From NCBI GenBank assembly GCA_002373085.1, contig DFJP01000011.1, positions 1 through 11,602 of the forward strand: a stretch of DNA of 11,602 nt, given 5' to 3'. The notes under the pieces were generated by a model, which made no database searches, was not told the origin of the DNA, and saw nothing but the letters and a program-made list of their open reading frames with translations. Origin of the DNA: Caryophanales bacterium UBA3668. GTDB lineage: Bacteria > Bacillota_I > Bacilli_A > RFN20 > CAG-826. Below are positions 1 to 6,531 of the stretch, piece after piece; the stretch's first letter is position 1; each line of letters begins with the position of its first letter. The position numbers were made by a program, and so were the translations under genes.

Positions 1-425
1 GATTTCAAAAGACGATCAACATTCTCTAGTAAAACAAATGGTGGTCTTTTAACCTGCAAGATTTCATTAATTTGCCACCAAAGGACACCTTTTTTGCCTT
101 CAATACCATGAGACTTTGAAAGGGTATGAGCAACTGAATAGTCCTGACATGGGAATCCGCCTGTGAGTAGCGTGTGGTCAGGTATGCTTGCTTTATCCAC
201 TTTGGAGATATCGATATTTGAATTATCAACAGCATGTGGGAAACGCATGTTATAACAATCGAAAGCATGTTGTGTTTTAGTTGATGGTTCCCATTGATTG
301 GCCCATACGAATTTCCATGGACCTTTTTCTATGGCTCTACCATCTTCCCCAATAGCAGTAATATTATTAAGGCCTACACGGAAGCCACCAACACCTGCAA
401 ATAATTCAATAACAGTCTTTTTCAT
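1..425 (-). CDS. DNA (cytosine-5) methyltransferase, N-terminal part (C-terminus beyond window)
   Basis: This enzyme transfers a methyl group from S-adenosylmethionine to C5 of cytosine and would protect DNA from the linked endonuclease. Translating the minus strand from the ATG at 425 gives 141 residues open to the window edge. Motif I (SAM binding) is ELFAGVGGFRVGL at residues 7-19. Motif IV is GGFPCQDYS at 89-97, with the Pro-Cys-Gln catalytic loop and nucleophile Cys93. Motif VI is ENV at 134-136. Motif I close to the N-terminus is normal for the family. The start is firm because an in-frame TAG lies six codons upstream with no other start between. No Shine-Dalgarno is visible. The gene diverges from the Sau3AI-like nuclease, so the inferred target is GATC with m5C, as for M.Sau3AI. 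The recognition domain lies outside the window and cannot confirm this. Confidence 0.95.
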   Translation of the reverse strand, partial: MKKTVIELFAGVGGFRVGLNNITAIGEDGRAIEKGPWKFVWANQWEPSTKTQHAFDCYNMRFPHAVDNSNIDISKVDKASIPDHTLLTGGFPCQDYSVAHTLSKSHGIEGKKGVLWWQINEILQVKRPPFVLLENVDRLLK

Positions 426-446
426 ATGCTTAAGTCTACACTAAAG

Positions 447-475
447 ATAATACAGGATCAAGGAAAAAATGTAAA
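447..475 (-). promoter_or_regulatory. Promoter of the methyltransferase gene
   Basis: On the minus strand a TTTACA -35 box (475-470) and a TATTAT -10 box (452-447) are separated by exactly 17 bp, each matching the sigma-70 consensus at 5 of 6 positions. Transcription would start near 440, leaving a leader of only about 15 nt before the ATG at 425. That agrees with the absence of a ribosome binding site. Confidence 0.6.
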
Positions 476-479
476 GATC
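456..479. promoter_or_regulatory. Pair of GATC sites flanking the methyltransferase -35 box
   Basis: GATC occurs at 456-459 (in the promoter spacer) and 476-479 (abutting the -35 box), each within the direct repeat GATCAA and exactly 20 bp apart, about two helical turns. By reading, no other GATC lies between 18 and 3094. If GATC is the target of this system, the methylation state or binding of the methyltransferase here could tune its own expression. That is inference. Confidence 0.45.
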
Positions 480-529
480 AAATAAATTCTTTAGATAATT
501 TATTGTTATATACGTGCGTAAATGCGTGC

Positions 530-565
530 TGTAAAAGAATTATGTGGTTTGATATGATTATTTCA
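530..565 (+). promoter_or_regulatory. Extended -10 promoter of the endonuclease gene, probably leaderless
   Basis: TGATATGAT at 550-558 is an extended -10 element (TG, one base, then TATGAT, 5 of 6 to consensus). A poor -35 (TGTAAA, 530-535) sits 17 bp upstream. The predicted start falls at about 565, the A of the ATG codon, and no Shine-Dalgarno precedes it, so the mRNA may be leaderless. A short direct repeat TGCGT (515-519 and 523-527) lies just upstream and could be a binding site. Confidence 0.45.
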
Positions 566-1959
566 TGAGCGAACCTGTATATAACTCTATACAAGAATTA
601 CTAGACCAACTTAAGACCGGATGCGGTCATACCTTTAACGAGCTTGATGTTAATCACCGTCTTACTGGCGAAGCAAGAAACGATAAAGGTGCTCTAGGCA
701 AAATAGTGGAAGAGGGTGTTTTTCATTATTCAGTCAATTCTAGACCAGAAGCTGATTTTGCTAATTTGGGTGTTGAGTTAAAAACTACAGGTTATAACAA
801 AACAAGAAATGGTCTCTCATTTAAAGAAAGACTCCCATTAAATACTTTTAATTACCAAAAAGTCGAGAATCAGAAGTTCGAAGATAGCGATATGTGGCAT
901 AAATGCCAACAATTACTTATTGCTTTATATGAATATCTTGATGGTAAAACCTATGGCGAGATGACTTTGGATTCAGGTTTCTATCACACATTTACGCCTG
1001 CTGATATTGAAGTCATTAAAAGCGACTATAACTTATTACAAAATAAAATTAAAAGCGGCAAAGCCAATACAATATCTCAAAGAGATACTAATTATTTAGA
1101 AGCTTGTACAGCAGGAGCAGGTCACGGCAAAGTTGATTCAGCTGCTACTGCCCATTATGGTGTTGATTTAAAGCCTAGAAAGTTTGCTCTTAAACCAGCT
1201 TATATGACTGGCGTTCTCCGTAGACTTTTTTCTAATGGTGAAATCGAAAGTGTTGTCGATTATGAAGAATTAAAGACCAAAACTATAGAAGAAGTTATCA
1301 CTGACCGCATGAGCTACTATGTTGGTAAGGATGAAGACTACTTTAAGAATCTAATCGCTGGTGAAGAAGAACCAAAGAACAGATTTGAACGCTATGCCGC
1401 TAAAATGCTCGGTATTAAAGGAATCATCAATGACGCCGATGAATTCGTGAAAGCTAATATCATCTGCAAAACAATAAGAGTGGAAGAAAATGGAAACATT
1501 GAACAGAATATGTCATTCCCTGCTTTTAGCTTTTTAGATGTCGCTAATCAAGAATGGGAAGATAGTGACTTCCGCGAAATGATGATAAATAGAAAATTCA
1601 TGTTTGTAATCTTTAAAAAGATTAATGGCAAATATCAATTCTCTAAAGTTAAGTTTTGGTCCATTCCTGAAGAGATATTAGATAACGATGGCCGCAAAGT
1701 ATTTGAAAAATTAAAAGCGGTGCTATTATCTGGTAATATCGTTAGGGGATTTAAAACTGATAAAAACGGTAAAACGACTCGACTAAACAACTTCCCGAAA
1801 TCCGCTTCGAATCCATATATTCATATCAGACCACACGGTTTAACTGGTGCAGATACCAATCCGCTCCCTGTTCCTGATAAGCTTACAGGAGTGACTGAAT
1901 ATACAAAACAATGCTTCTGGTTAAAGAAGTCATATATCATAGAAATCATTAATGAATAA
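565..1959 (+). CDS. Type II restriction endonuclease, Sau3AI/MutH-fold family (inferred GATC specificity)
   Basis: Cleaves double-stranded DNA at its target unless that target is methylated by the partner enzyme. The 464-residue length is close to Sau3AI (about 490) and about twice MutH. The N-terminal half holds the MutH/Sau3AI core: GKIVEEG with Glu50, then Asp64, Glu71 and Lys73 in DFANLGVELKTTG, then Lys87 in FKERL. The D-x6-E-x-K spacing is the same as in MutH (Asp70, Glu77, Lys79). The C-terminal half (about 200-464) resembles a second, degenerate MutH-like domain, as in Sau3AI, ending in the family-type segment with QCFWLKKSYI. The ATG at 565 is the only start, since an in-frame TGA lies five codons upstream. 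The gene contains no GATC. It is divergent from the methyltransferase and convergent with the next operon. A mismatch-repair MutH is unlikely given the length and the partner gene. Confidence 0.9.
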   Translation: MSEPVYNSIQELLDQLKTGCGHTFNELDVNHRLTGEARNDKGALGKIVEEGVFHYSVNSRPEADFANLGVELKTTGYNKTRNGLSFKERLPLNTFNYQKVENQKFEDSDMWHKCQQLLIALYEYLDGKTYGEMTLDSGFYHTFTPADIEVIKSDYNLLQNKIKSGKANTISQRDTNYLEACTAGAGHGKVDSAATAHYGVDLKPRKFALKPAYMTGVLRRLFSNGEIESVVDYEELKTKTIEEVITDRMSYYVGKDEDYFKNLIAGEEEPKNRFERYAAKMLGIKGIINDADEFVKANIICKTIRVEENGNIEQNMSFPAFSFLDVANQEWEDSDFREMMINRKFMFVIFKKINGKYQFSKVKFWSIPEEILDNDGRKVFEKLKAVLLSGNIVRGFKTDKNGKTTRLNNFPKSASNPYIHIRPHGLTGADTNPLPVPDKLTGVTEYTKQCFWLKKSYIIEIINE

Positions 1960-1963
1960 AAAG

Positions 1964-1994
1964 ACCAGTTAGTTATTTCGCTAGCTGGTTTTTT
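1964..1994. terminator. Bidirectional hairpin terminator between convergent genes
   Basis: ACCAGTTAG (1964-1972) pairs with CTAGCTGGT (1981-1989) as a 9-bp stem with one G-U pair and an 8-nt loop. It is followed by a T run on the plus strand (1989-1994) and preceded by an A run that serves the minus strand. It ends the endonuclease transcript. The minus-strand gene's stop codon (1995-1993) lies inside the T run, so its transcript would end directly after the stop. Confidence 0.8.
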
Positions 1995-3798
1995 AGTCCT
2001 TAAGATAATCGATTGTTAATCCTTTGTCCTCGTTTTCGTGTATCGCATCAAATAGCGGCTTTAGGAAATATACATTTTCTTCTTTAATTGGCTCTGGTCT
2101 TTTAAACCAGTCCCATACTCTTTCGTCGAAATGAGGTTCACCTGTTTTCATATCGAAGCTTGAATTTTTTATATATTCCATAGGAATAACAATCTGATAT
2201 AGTTTTTTATTCCAATAACCATAAGCACATAAATAGTCCGTTCCGCTTTTCATCCTCTCTTCAGAAGTTTTCATTAAATTCTCGAGTGTTGGTGCGGTAG
2301 TAGTGACAAGCTGCCCATATAAGAAGCCCAGCATTTCATCGGACTCTGCTAGTGATGCGATTTCTCTTACTTTTCTATAAGTTTTAGCCTTACATGTTGG
2401 TGGGAACATGAAATAGCGGCATTTTTTGTTGGTGTTAAGTGTAACAATTTCCGTCATTATTGGAGTTCCGCACTCATCTTCTAGTTGAGAAGTGGGGGTA
2501 ACCTCGCCTTCTTTTGGTTCATGCTTGATGGTCAATATAACCATTAACATAGCTATGAAGTTACCTAGCATATTCACGAAAGAATCAGAATAAACATGTT
2601 TTAGATTAGTTACTGTAAACAAATCATCTCCGGTTTTGATTATTCTGCCATCACCCAAAGACTGGAACATCTCCATTGTTACAGCATATTTAAGCTTGCC
2701 TTCTTTAGGATAATAAGTTCCATCGGTTACCAGTGATAATTGAACACCATTAATCTTTTTTATACATTCGAAGATTTTGGCATTAATATCTTCACATTCT
2801 TTGCTTGCTTTAAATTCTGCTTGCATAGTTTTTAGTAACAAATAAACATCATTAATTAAATATTTAAAATCTGAAATAAGACACTTATTATCGCCTTTAA
2901 GATGAATATTTAAATATTCACTGAACGGTATTTCTGGTATTTCAGCAGGGATGTACTTTTTCATTCCTGCCATCAAAGCTTCTCTGTTGTATTCCAAATC
3001 GTAGTCGAAATTACCAGCTAAGAAATATTGTTCCTCGCCTTCAGTACAATTCCAAAGAAAAACGGTGACTTGGTTTTCTAATTCAACTGGGAGTGATCCA
3101 GGTTCAGATACCATTTTTAAATACTCTGATATTTTGCTGTTTTTCTTGAAGAAATCATCCCTGACACGTTTGTACGCTAATCTGCCTACGTGGTTGCATC
3201 TAACATTGAAGGCATTAAAAACGTCATAGATATTTCTTAAGAATGTTTCTATAGGAGTTCTAGCTTCAAAAAGCGAACCATCAAGCTTAATGCTTAATGC
3301 TGCTTCAACGCAGGAATAAAATAATCTTGTTGCAGCTACAACAGCATCGATGTTTGCTTTATCGCCGGTCTCCTTTAAGTGACTATCTAATATTGATTCA
3401 TAAATCGATTTAACGGTGGTGTTGACGTAGTCACCATATCTTGTGAAGTTTTGATATTGTGTGGCTAATGCTTCGCACATTAAATCAAAATCTTCTTTAT
3501 CTTCAGGGTCAATTTCAAATTTAGAGAAAAGATAATCCTTTTTATTGTCGTTTAGGATTTTCAAAAAGAATCCTTTAAACTCAGCAGTTCTATCTTTTTT
3601 AGTGTATGAATCTATATCGGAAGGAACAATAGGGCGAGCACCTGTGTAAATGCCTTTTAGTTTTTCATCGCCATAGATGTCTGCTTTTTGGATGGCTAAA
3701 AGTTGACCGATTATTGTTTGGCCACTAAGTTTTAACTCATCCTTCTGACAGTCATGGATGATATGTAAAAAGGTCGATAAATTAGTTTTGCTCATCAT
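1993..3798 (-). CDS. Unrecognised 601-aa protein, paralogue of the upstream operon partner
   Basis: I recognise no known family. The product is a soluble-looking, charged protein and a paralogue of the 561-aa product encoded just upstream. Shared blocks include FEIDPEDKEDFDLMCEALA (residues 94-112), an RC-[ND]-H motif (200-203), MVSEPGSLP (229-237) and DGTYYP (359-364). The last three sit at the same residue numbers in both proteins. The first 60 residues resemble the partner's N-terminus and contain a G-x-x-x-[LP]-type turn after LKGIYTG. A hydrophobic stretch at 408-424 has no hydrophobic counterpart in the partner, so I read it as a buried helix rather than a membrane span. It starts with ATG-ATG; AAGGAAG lies 4 nt before the first ATG (3798). 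The start overlaps the upstream gene by 17 bp, so translation is probably coupled. Function is unknown; defence is inferred only from location. Confidence 0.85.
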   Translation of the reverse strand: MMSKTNLSTFLHIIHDCQKDELKLSGQTIIGQLLAIQKADIYGDEKLKGIYTGARPIVPSDIDSYTKKDRTAEFKGFFLKILNDNKKDYLFSKFEIDPEDKEDFDLMCEALATQYQNFTRYGDYVNTTVKSIYESILDSHLKETGDKANIDAVVAATRLFYSCVEAALSIKLDGSLFEARTPIETFLRNIYDVFNAFNVRCNHVGRLAYKRVRDDFFKKNSKISEYLKMVSEPGSLPVELENQVTVFLWNCTEGEEQYFLAGNFDYDLEYNREALMAGMKKYIPAEIPEIPFSEYLNIHLKGDNKCLISDFKYLINDVYLLLKTMQAEFKASKECEDINAKIFECIKKINGVQLSLVTDGTYYPKEGKLKYAVTMEMFQSLGDGRIIKTGDDLFTVTNLKHVYSDSFVNMLGNFIAMLMVILTIKHEPKEGEVTPTSQLEDECGTPIMTEIVTLNTNKKCRYFMFPPTCKAKTYRKVREIASLAESDEMLGFLYGQLVTTTAPTLENLMKTSEERMKSGTDYLCAYGYWNKKLYQIVIPMEYIKNSSFDMKTGEPHFDERVWDWFKRPEPIKEENVYFLKPLFDAIHENEDKGLTIDYLKD

Positions 3799-5467
3799 GA
3801 CTCTTCCTTATTGCAAACCAAAGAGGGTCTAAAAATACCATAAATGGGTCATTAGTTATTTTAATATCAATTTCAGATTTCTTTAAGAGGTCATCGACAC
3901 TTATGCAGTAAGATAATATAGAATCGTACTGTCCAGCATAAACGCAAATAAACAATGTAGAATTGTATTTCTCTCTAGGCATTTTATCTAAATAATATCT
4001 ATTGTTTTGTTCTAATTCGCAACCAACATGCATAGATGCCCAAAAGAAAGTGGTGGCGTGATTATTGTATGCTAAAGTTGCCATCTTTCTTATCTTTCTA
4101 GATAAAGTTGCTCTGGACATAGATTGTGTTGCCATCCATCTGACATTGTTGTCTTCGGTAATCAACAAGCATTCAGTTGATAAGAAACCGTTTGCTTTTC
4201 TAACGCTATTTAAAATGCGGTCTAAATAGTTCGTAAACATTTCTTCAAAAGAATTCCCTTTAAGAACAGGATTTTCTTTGAATGGGATAGGGATATCTTC
4301 GGTATAAACGGTATAACCGTTTTCGTCAAATACCAAATCTTCAATCATCGTGTCATATATTATCTGCTTTGTTAGTGGATAGTATGTTCCATCATAGTAA
4401 TAAGCAAAGCCATTTTTTCTGCATTCAGGAAGTTGGTCATGTATCTTTTTGTTTAGCTTTTTCAATCTATCTGAACTTGCTAATAAGTCTTCAACTCTAT
4501 TCCAAAATTTAGTTAGAGCAGTAATTGCATCAAATAGTCCGGGTAAAAGATTCTTTTTATCACTATCTAGATAAAAGGCATATTGTTCTGTGAAGAAAAC
4601 ATACTCTCTATTTTTAGGTATCCCAGTACCTTCGATAGCTTTAATTGTATTGTTGAATCCAAAAACAGCATCTTCGTCCAGCATAACCGACGCCTTTATG
4701 TCGTGATAATCAACATGGTCATAGACAATTATGCTTGCACCCTTTTGAATCGGTAGTGGAAGTGATCCTGGCTCAGAAGCCATTTTTATATATTTACTCA
4801 GTCTCACATTGTTGTAGATTAATTCATTTCTTACATCTTGATAAATCGCTAGTCCTTTATGGTCGCAACGTTTCTCAAAGGCTTTAAACGAATTGAAGAA
4901 ATTTTGAAAAACATTATCTAGTTGAGCTCTACTGTCTACCAAAGGTTTGCTTTTATCTACTTTTGCGAATTCTTTTAAGGCATTGAAAAACATTGTTTTT
5001 GCCGAATAAACAGCATCTTCGTTATTATCAATTCCTTTAGGAAGGTCTAAATCTAGTAGATATTTATACAGCTTTTTAACGCTATTGCTTTCCCCGGCGA
5101 TGTCACCGTATTTCATAAAGTTCTCAAATTGCATAGCAATCGCTTTACAGAGAAGTTCATAATTTTGTTTCTCTTCAGAGTCGATGTCAAAAGCATCAAA
5201 GAAGTCTAATATTCTATTTTTGTTAAGGGTATCCATGAGATACTCTTTTTCTTTATTTGTAAGCGACGGATTTGGGAAATGATTCATTAATTCTTCAGAT
5301 AGATTCCTAATACCATTGCAGATACTTTTTAATGTGTCATCGCTTAAATATATTGGACCGTCTTTGCCGGCCGCATTAAAAAAGCCCGTCAAAAAATCTT
5401 TTCTATTTTTTATAGAAGAATTTCTTAATTCATAAATTCTTAAAAAGAATTTAGAAAAGTTACTCAC
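3782..5467 (-). CDS. Unrecognised 561-aa protein, first gene of a paralogous two-gene operon
   Basis: I recognise no known family. The start is GTG at 5467, with AAAGG 12 nt upstream, a rather long spacing. The N-terminal 70 residues are helical-looking, with LSDDTLKSICNGIRNL at 41-56 that could be a small DNA-binding or adaptor domain. Blocks shared with the 601-aa partner are FDIDSEEKQNYELLCKAIA (93-111), RCDH (200-203), MASEPGSLP (229-237), DGTYYP (359-364) and a C-terminal FLDP-LW-AI segment (545-553). The two match almost without gaps over the first 240 residues, then diverge strongly outside the motifs, which suggests an old duplication and possibly subunits of one complex. No nuclease, NTPase, TIR or HEPN motif is evident to me. 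It is transcribed away from the phage module, from a region with a perfect TATAAT on the minus strand. Confidence 0.85.
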   Translation of the reverse strand: MSNFSKFFLRIYELRNSSIKNRKDFLTGFFNAAGKDGPIYLSDDTLKSICNGIRNLSEELMNHFPNPSLTNKEKEYLMDTLNKNRILDFFDAFDIDSEEKQNYELLCKAIAMQFENFMKYGDIAGESNSVKKLYKYLLDLDLPKGIDNNEDAVYSAKTMFFNALKEFAKVDKSKPLVDSRAQLDNVFQNFFNSFKAFEKRCDHKGLAIYQDVRNELIYNNVRLSKYIKMASEPGSLPLPIQKGASIIVYDHVDYHDIKASVMLDEDAVFGFNNTIKAIEGTGIPKNREYVFFTEQYAFYLDSDKKNLLPGLFDAITALTKFWNRVEDLLASSDRLKKLNKKIHDQLPECRKNGFAYYYDGTYYPLTKQIIYDTMIEDLVFDENGYTVYTEDIPIPFKENPVLKGNSFEEMFTNYLDRILNSVRKANGFLSTECLLITEDNNVRWMATQSMSRATLSRKIRKMATLAYNNHATTFFWASMHVGCELEQNNRYYLDKMPREKYNSTLFICVYAGQYDSILSYCISVDDLLKKSEIDIKITNDPFMVFLDPLWFAIRKSHDEQN

Positions 5468-5493
5468 GATTTTTCTTATCCTTTCTTTAACGC

Positions 5494-5508
5494 GTACCGT
5501 GTGGGTAC
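5494..5508. repeat. Inverted repeat GTACC-N5-GGTAC upstream of the paralogue operon
   Basis: Perfect 5-bp arms (5494-5498 and 5504-5508) around GTGTG lie 27 to 41 bp before the GTG start of the 561-aa gene. This could be an operator for a dimeric repressor or a small hairpin in the mRNA leader. The arms are short, so the call is tentative. Confidence 0.35.
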
Positions 5509-5528
5509 AACACCTATATTTTAATATT

Positions 5529-5558
5529 TTAACGTGAGCTTGAACAATGAATTATAAC
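5529..5558 (+). promoter_or_regulatory. Candidate promoter of the phage-type operon
   Basis: TTAACG (5529-5534, 4 of 6 to -35 consensus) and TATAAC (5553-5558, 5 of 6 to -10) are separated by 18 bp. Transcription would begin near 5565, giving a leader of about 200 nt before the ATG at 5765. The region is AT-rich and shares its -10 sequence with a minus-strand candidate. Confidence 0.35.
5551..5556 (-). promoter_or_regulatory. Candidate -10 box for the paralogue operon
   Basis: The minus strand reads a perfect TATAAT here, but no good -35 box lies 16 to 18 bp upstream of it. Initiation would fall near 5544, leaving about a 77-nt leader that contains the GTACC inverted repeat. It overlaps the plus-strand -10 candidate, so the two directions could compete. 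Confidence 0.35.
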
Positions 5559-5593
5559 CAGCGTGGTGATAGTTCAGATCAGACTCATAAAAA

Positions 5594-5757
5594 ACTGGTA
5601 ATGCCGGCTATGTAGATACCAGTAAAAATAATTGCAATCGCAGCCTATCTACAAGGTTGTCTGCAAATTCAAAAATTAGCGAGATTTAGCTAATGATGAA
5701 CTCAGACATTCTTTAAGGCTGCTTTCTTCATGGACTTTATCTCGCAGGACAACGAGG
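5594..5757 (+). ncRNA. Candidate structured 5' leader RNA with nested stems and possible pseudoknot
   Basis: No gene lies between 5468 and 5764, but the sequence is rich in complementarity. A 5' hairpin pairs ACTGGTA (5594-5600) with TACCAGT (5617-5623). A nested set follows: GCAGCCT (5640-5646) with AGGCTGC (5716-5722), inside it TGTCTG (5658-5663) with CAGACA (5703-5708), and inside that ATTAGC (5675-5680) with GCTAAT (5689-5694). The loop of the innermost hairpin (GAGAT, 5681-5685) can pair with ATCTC (5739-5743), a pseudoknot just upstream of the GAGG ribosome binding site (5754-5757). TGTAGATA (5611-5618) is also complementary to TATCTACA (5646-5653), an alternative to the first hairpin. 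I cannot assign it to a known riboswitch or ribozyme class. All pairings were found by eye. Confidence 0.45.
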
Positions 5758-5764
5758 TAAAAAC

Positions 5765-6343
5765 ATGAAAAAAGACGAAGAAAAAGTGGAAGTCATCTTT
5801 GACGACCCAAAAGAAATCAATGGACCGTATCTATCTTTCTATGACAATGAAAAGAAAAGAGTTAGATACATTCCAACAACAGAAGAAATGTTCCATAAGG
5901 TTCGCAACATTCGCCGTGATGCGGAAAGACGTGAACAAAAGGACGTTTACTATGAAGTTCGCTATGGGGAAGACGATGTCTGGGTTAGACAAAAGGAAAA
6001 ACCAAGCGATAAAGAATACTATGTAGACTACAAAGTAGTCCCACCTGCATCTCTTGATTATTTAAAGGATGAATATGATTTAGAGTTCGCCTATCCAAAT
6101 GAATCACCTAGAAGTGGTGTTGATAATGATTGGCTAATTGAACAAATCGAAAAGATCCTCGCTAAAGCATCTGAAATCGAAAGAGCAATTTTTAAGCTTA
6201 GTTTCTTTGAACACAAAAACGATACCGAAATCGCTTTATTAGTTTTTAACGATAAGAAGAAACGTACAAGCGTGTGTAAACAAAAAGAAGAAATTCGCTA
6301 CTTTGTCGCGTGCCATTTAAAAAGGCTACTAAATCGCGACTAG
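5765..6343 (+). CDS. Sigma-70 region 4-like phage regulatory protein
   Basis: A probable DNA-binding regulator of 192 aa. The C-terminal part (about 123-190) has the layout of sigma-70 region 4: a helix with SEIERAIFKLSFF (137-149), then a helix-turn-helix from NDTEIALLVF (152-161) into TSVCKQKEEIRYF (168-180), which would contact DNA. The N-terminal 120 residues are highly charged, rich in Lys, Glu, Asp and Tyr, and not recognised; no sigma region 2 is evident, so it is not a complete sigma factor. It starts at ATG 5765 with GAGG 7 nt upstream and is first in the plus-strand module. It lies directly behind a structured leader and is followed at once by a terminator, so it forms its own unit. 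ArpU/RinA-type late regulators are an alternative. It may act on the repeated elements downstream (inference). Confidence 0.65.
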   Translation: MKKDEEKVEVIFDDPKEINGPYLSFYDNEKKRVRYIPTTEEMFHKVRNIRRDAERREQKDVYYEVRYGEDDVWVRQKEKPSDKEYYVDYKVVPPASLDYLKDEYDLEFAYPNESPRSGVDNDWLIEQIEKILAKASEIERAIFKLSFFEHKNDTEIALLVFNDKKKRTSVCKQKEEIRYFVACHLKRLLNRD

Positions 6344-6353
6344 TAGTTTTTTT
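6326..6353 (+). terminator. Rho-independent terminator after the sigma-like gene
   Basis: CTACTA (6326-6331) pairs with TAGTAG (6341-6346) across a 9-nt loop and is followed by seven T residues (6347-6353). The stem includes the gene's stop codon at 6341-6343. It separates this gene from the replication operon, so the latter needs its own promoter or read-through. Confidence 0.65.
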
Positions 6354-6398
6354 GCACACTTCAACATGGTATCCGCCATAAACCTTCGAAAAGAGGTT
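6352..6398 (+). promoter_or_regulatory. Conserved element, copy 1 (TTGCACACTT-N12-CGCCATAAACC plus hairpin)
   Basis: TTGCACACTT (6352-6361), 12 variable bases and CGCCATAAACC (6374-6384) recur with identical spacing at 10494. Directly after, AACCT (6381-6385) pairs with AGGTT (6394-6398) around an 8-nt loop. The element starts in the T run of a terminator and precedes a strong ribosome binding site, so it may be a promoter for the next operon. It could instead be an RNA element. Structured RNA motifs named after DUF2800 and DUF2815 have been reported in Firmicutes; whether this is one of them cannot be tested here. Confidence 0.5.
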
Positions 6399-6427
6399 GG
6401 TGCCTCGAATTAAAAAGGAGTACAAAG

Positions 6428-6514
6428 ATGCAAAATTACGCAAGAGATGGCCCGACAATGTCAGGCAGTAAGGCAAAGCCTTATCAAAACAAAAACCTAG
6501 TAAAAATTTTATAG
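6428..6514 (+). CDS. Small 28-aa protein, unknown function
   Basis: The ATG at 6428 is preceded by AAGGAG with a 7-nt gap to the start, a very good ribosome binding site. The ORF ends with TAG at 6512-6514. The product is basic and polar (several Lys, Asn and Gln; starts MQNYARDGPTMSG) with no membrane segment. It is the first ORF after conserved element 1 and lies 17 bp before the 107-aa gene. I do not recognise it. It might be a real small phage protein or a leader peptide that carries ribosomes into the next gene; the strength of the ribosome binding site is the main support. Confidence 0.55.
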   Translation: MQNYARDGPTMSGSKAKPYQNKNLVKIL

Positions 6515-6531
6515 AAAGGACATAAGTTAAC

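Noticed and set aside
26..268. 80-aa minus-strand frame
   Set aside because: It lies within the methyltransferase gene in another frame and has no family features; the C5-methyltransferase frame explains the region.
565..1959. Mismatch-repair protein MutH
   Set aside because: It is twice the usual MutH length, has a degenerate second domain, and is linked to a C5-cytosine methyltransferase, all pointing to a Sau3AI-like restriction enzyme.
2530..2575. Transmembrane helix in the 601-aa protein
   Set aside because: There is one short hydrophobic run only (residues 408-424); the aligned part of the paralogue is amphipathic and charged, so a buried helix is more likely.
3182..3202. HEPN RNase motif at the conserved RC-[ND]-H in the paralogues
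   Set aside because: The HEPN motif needs four to six residues between Arg and His; here only two separate them, and no other HEPN features are seen.
5689..5710. Hammerhead-like core (CTAATGATGAA) in the leader
   Set aside because: The CUGAUGA core is not matched and no GAAA/cleavage-site arrangement is present.
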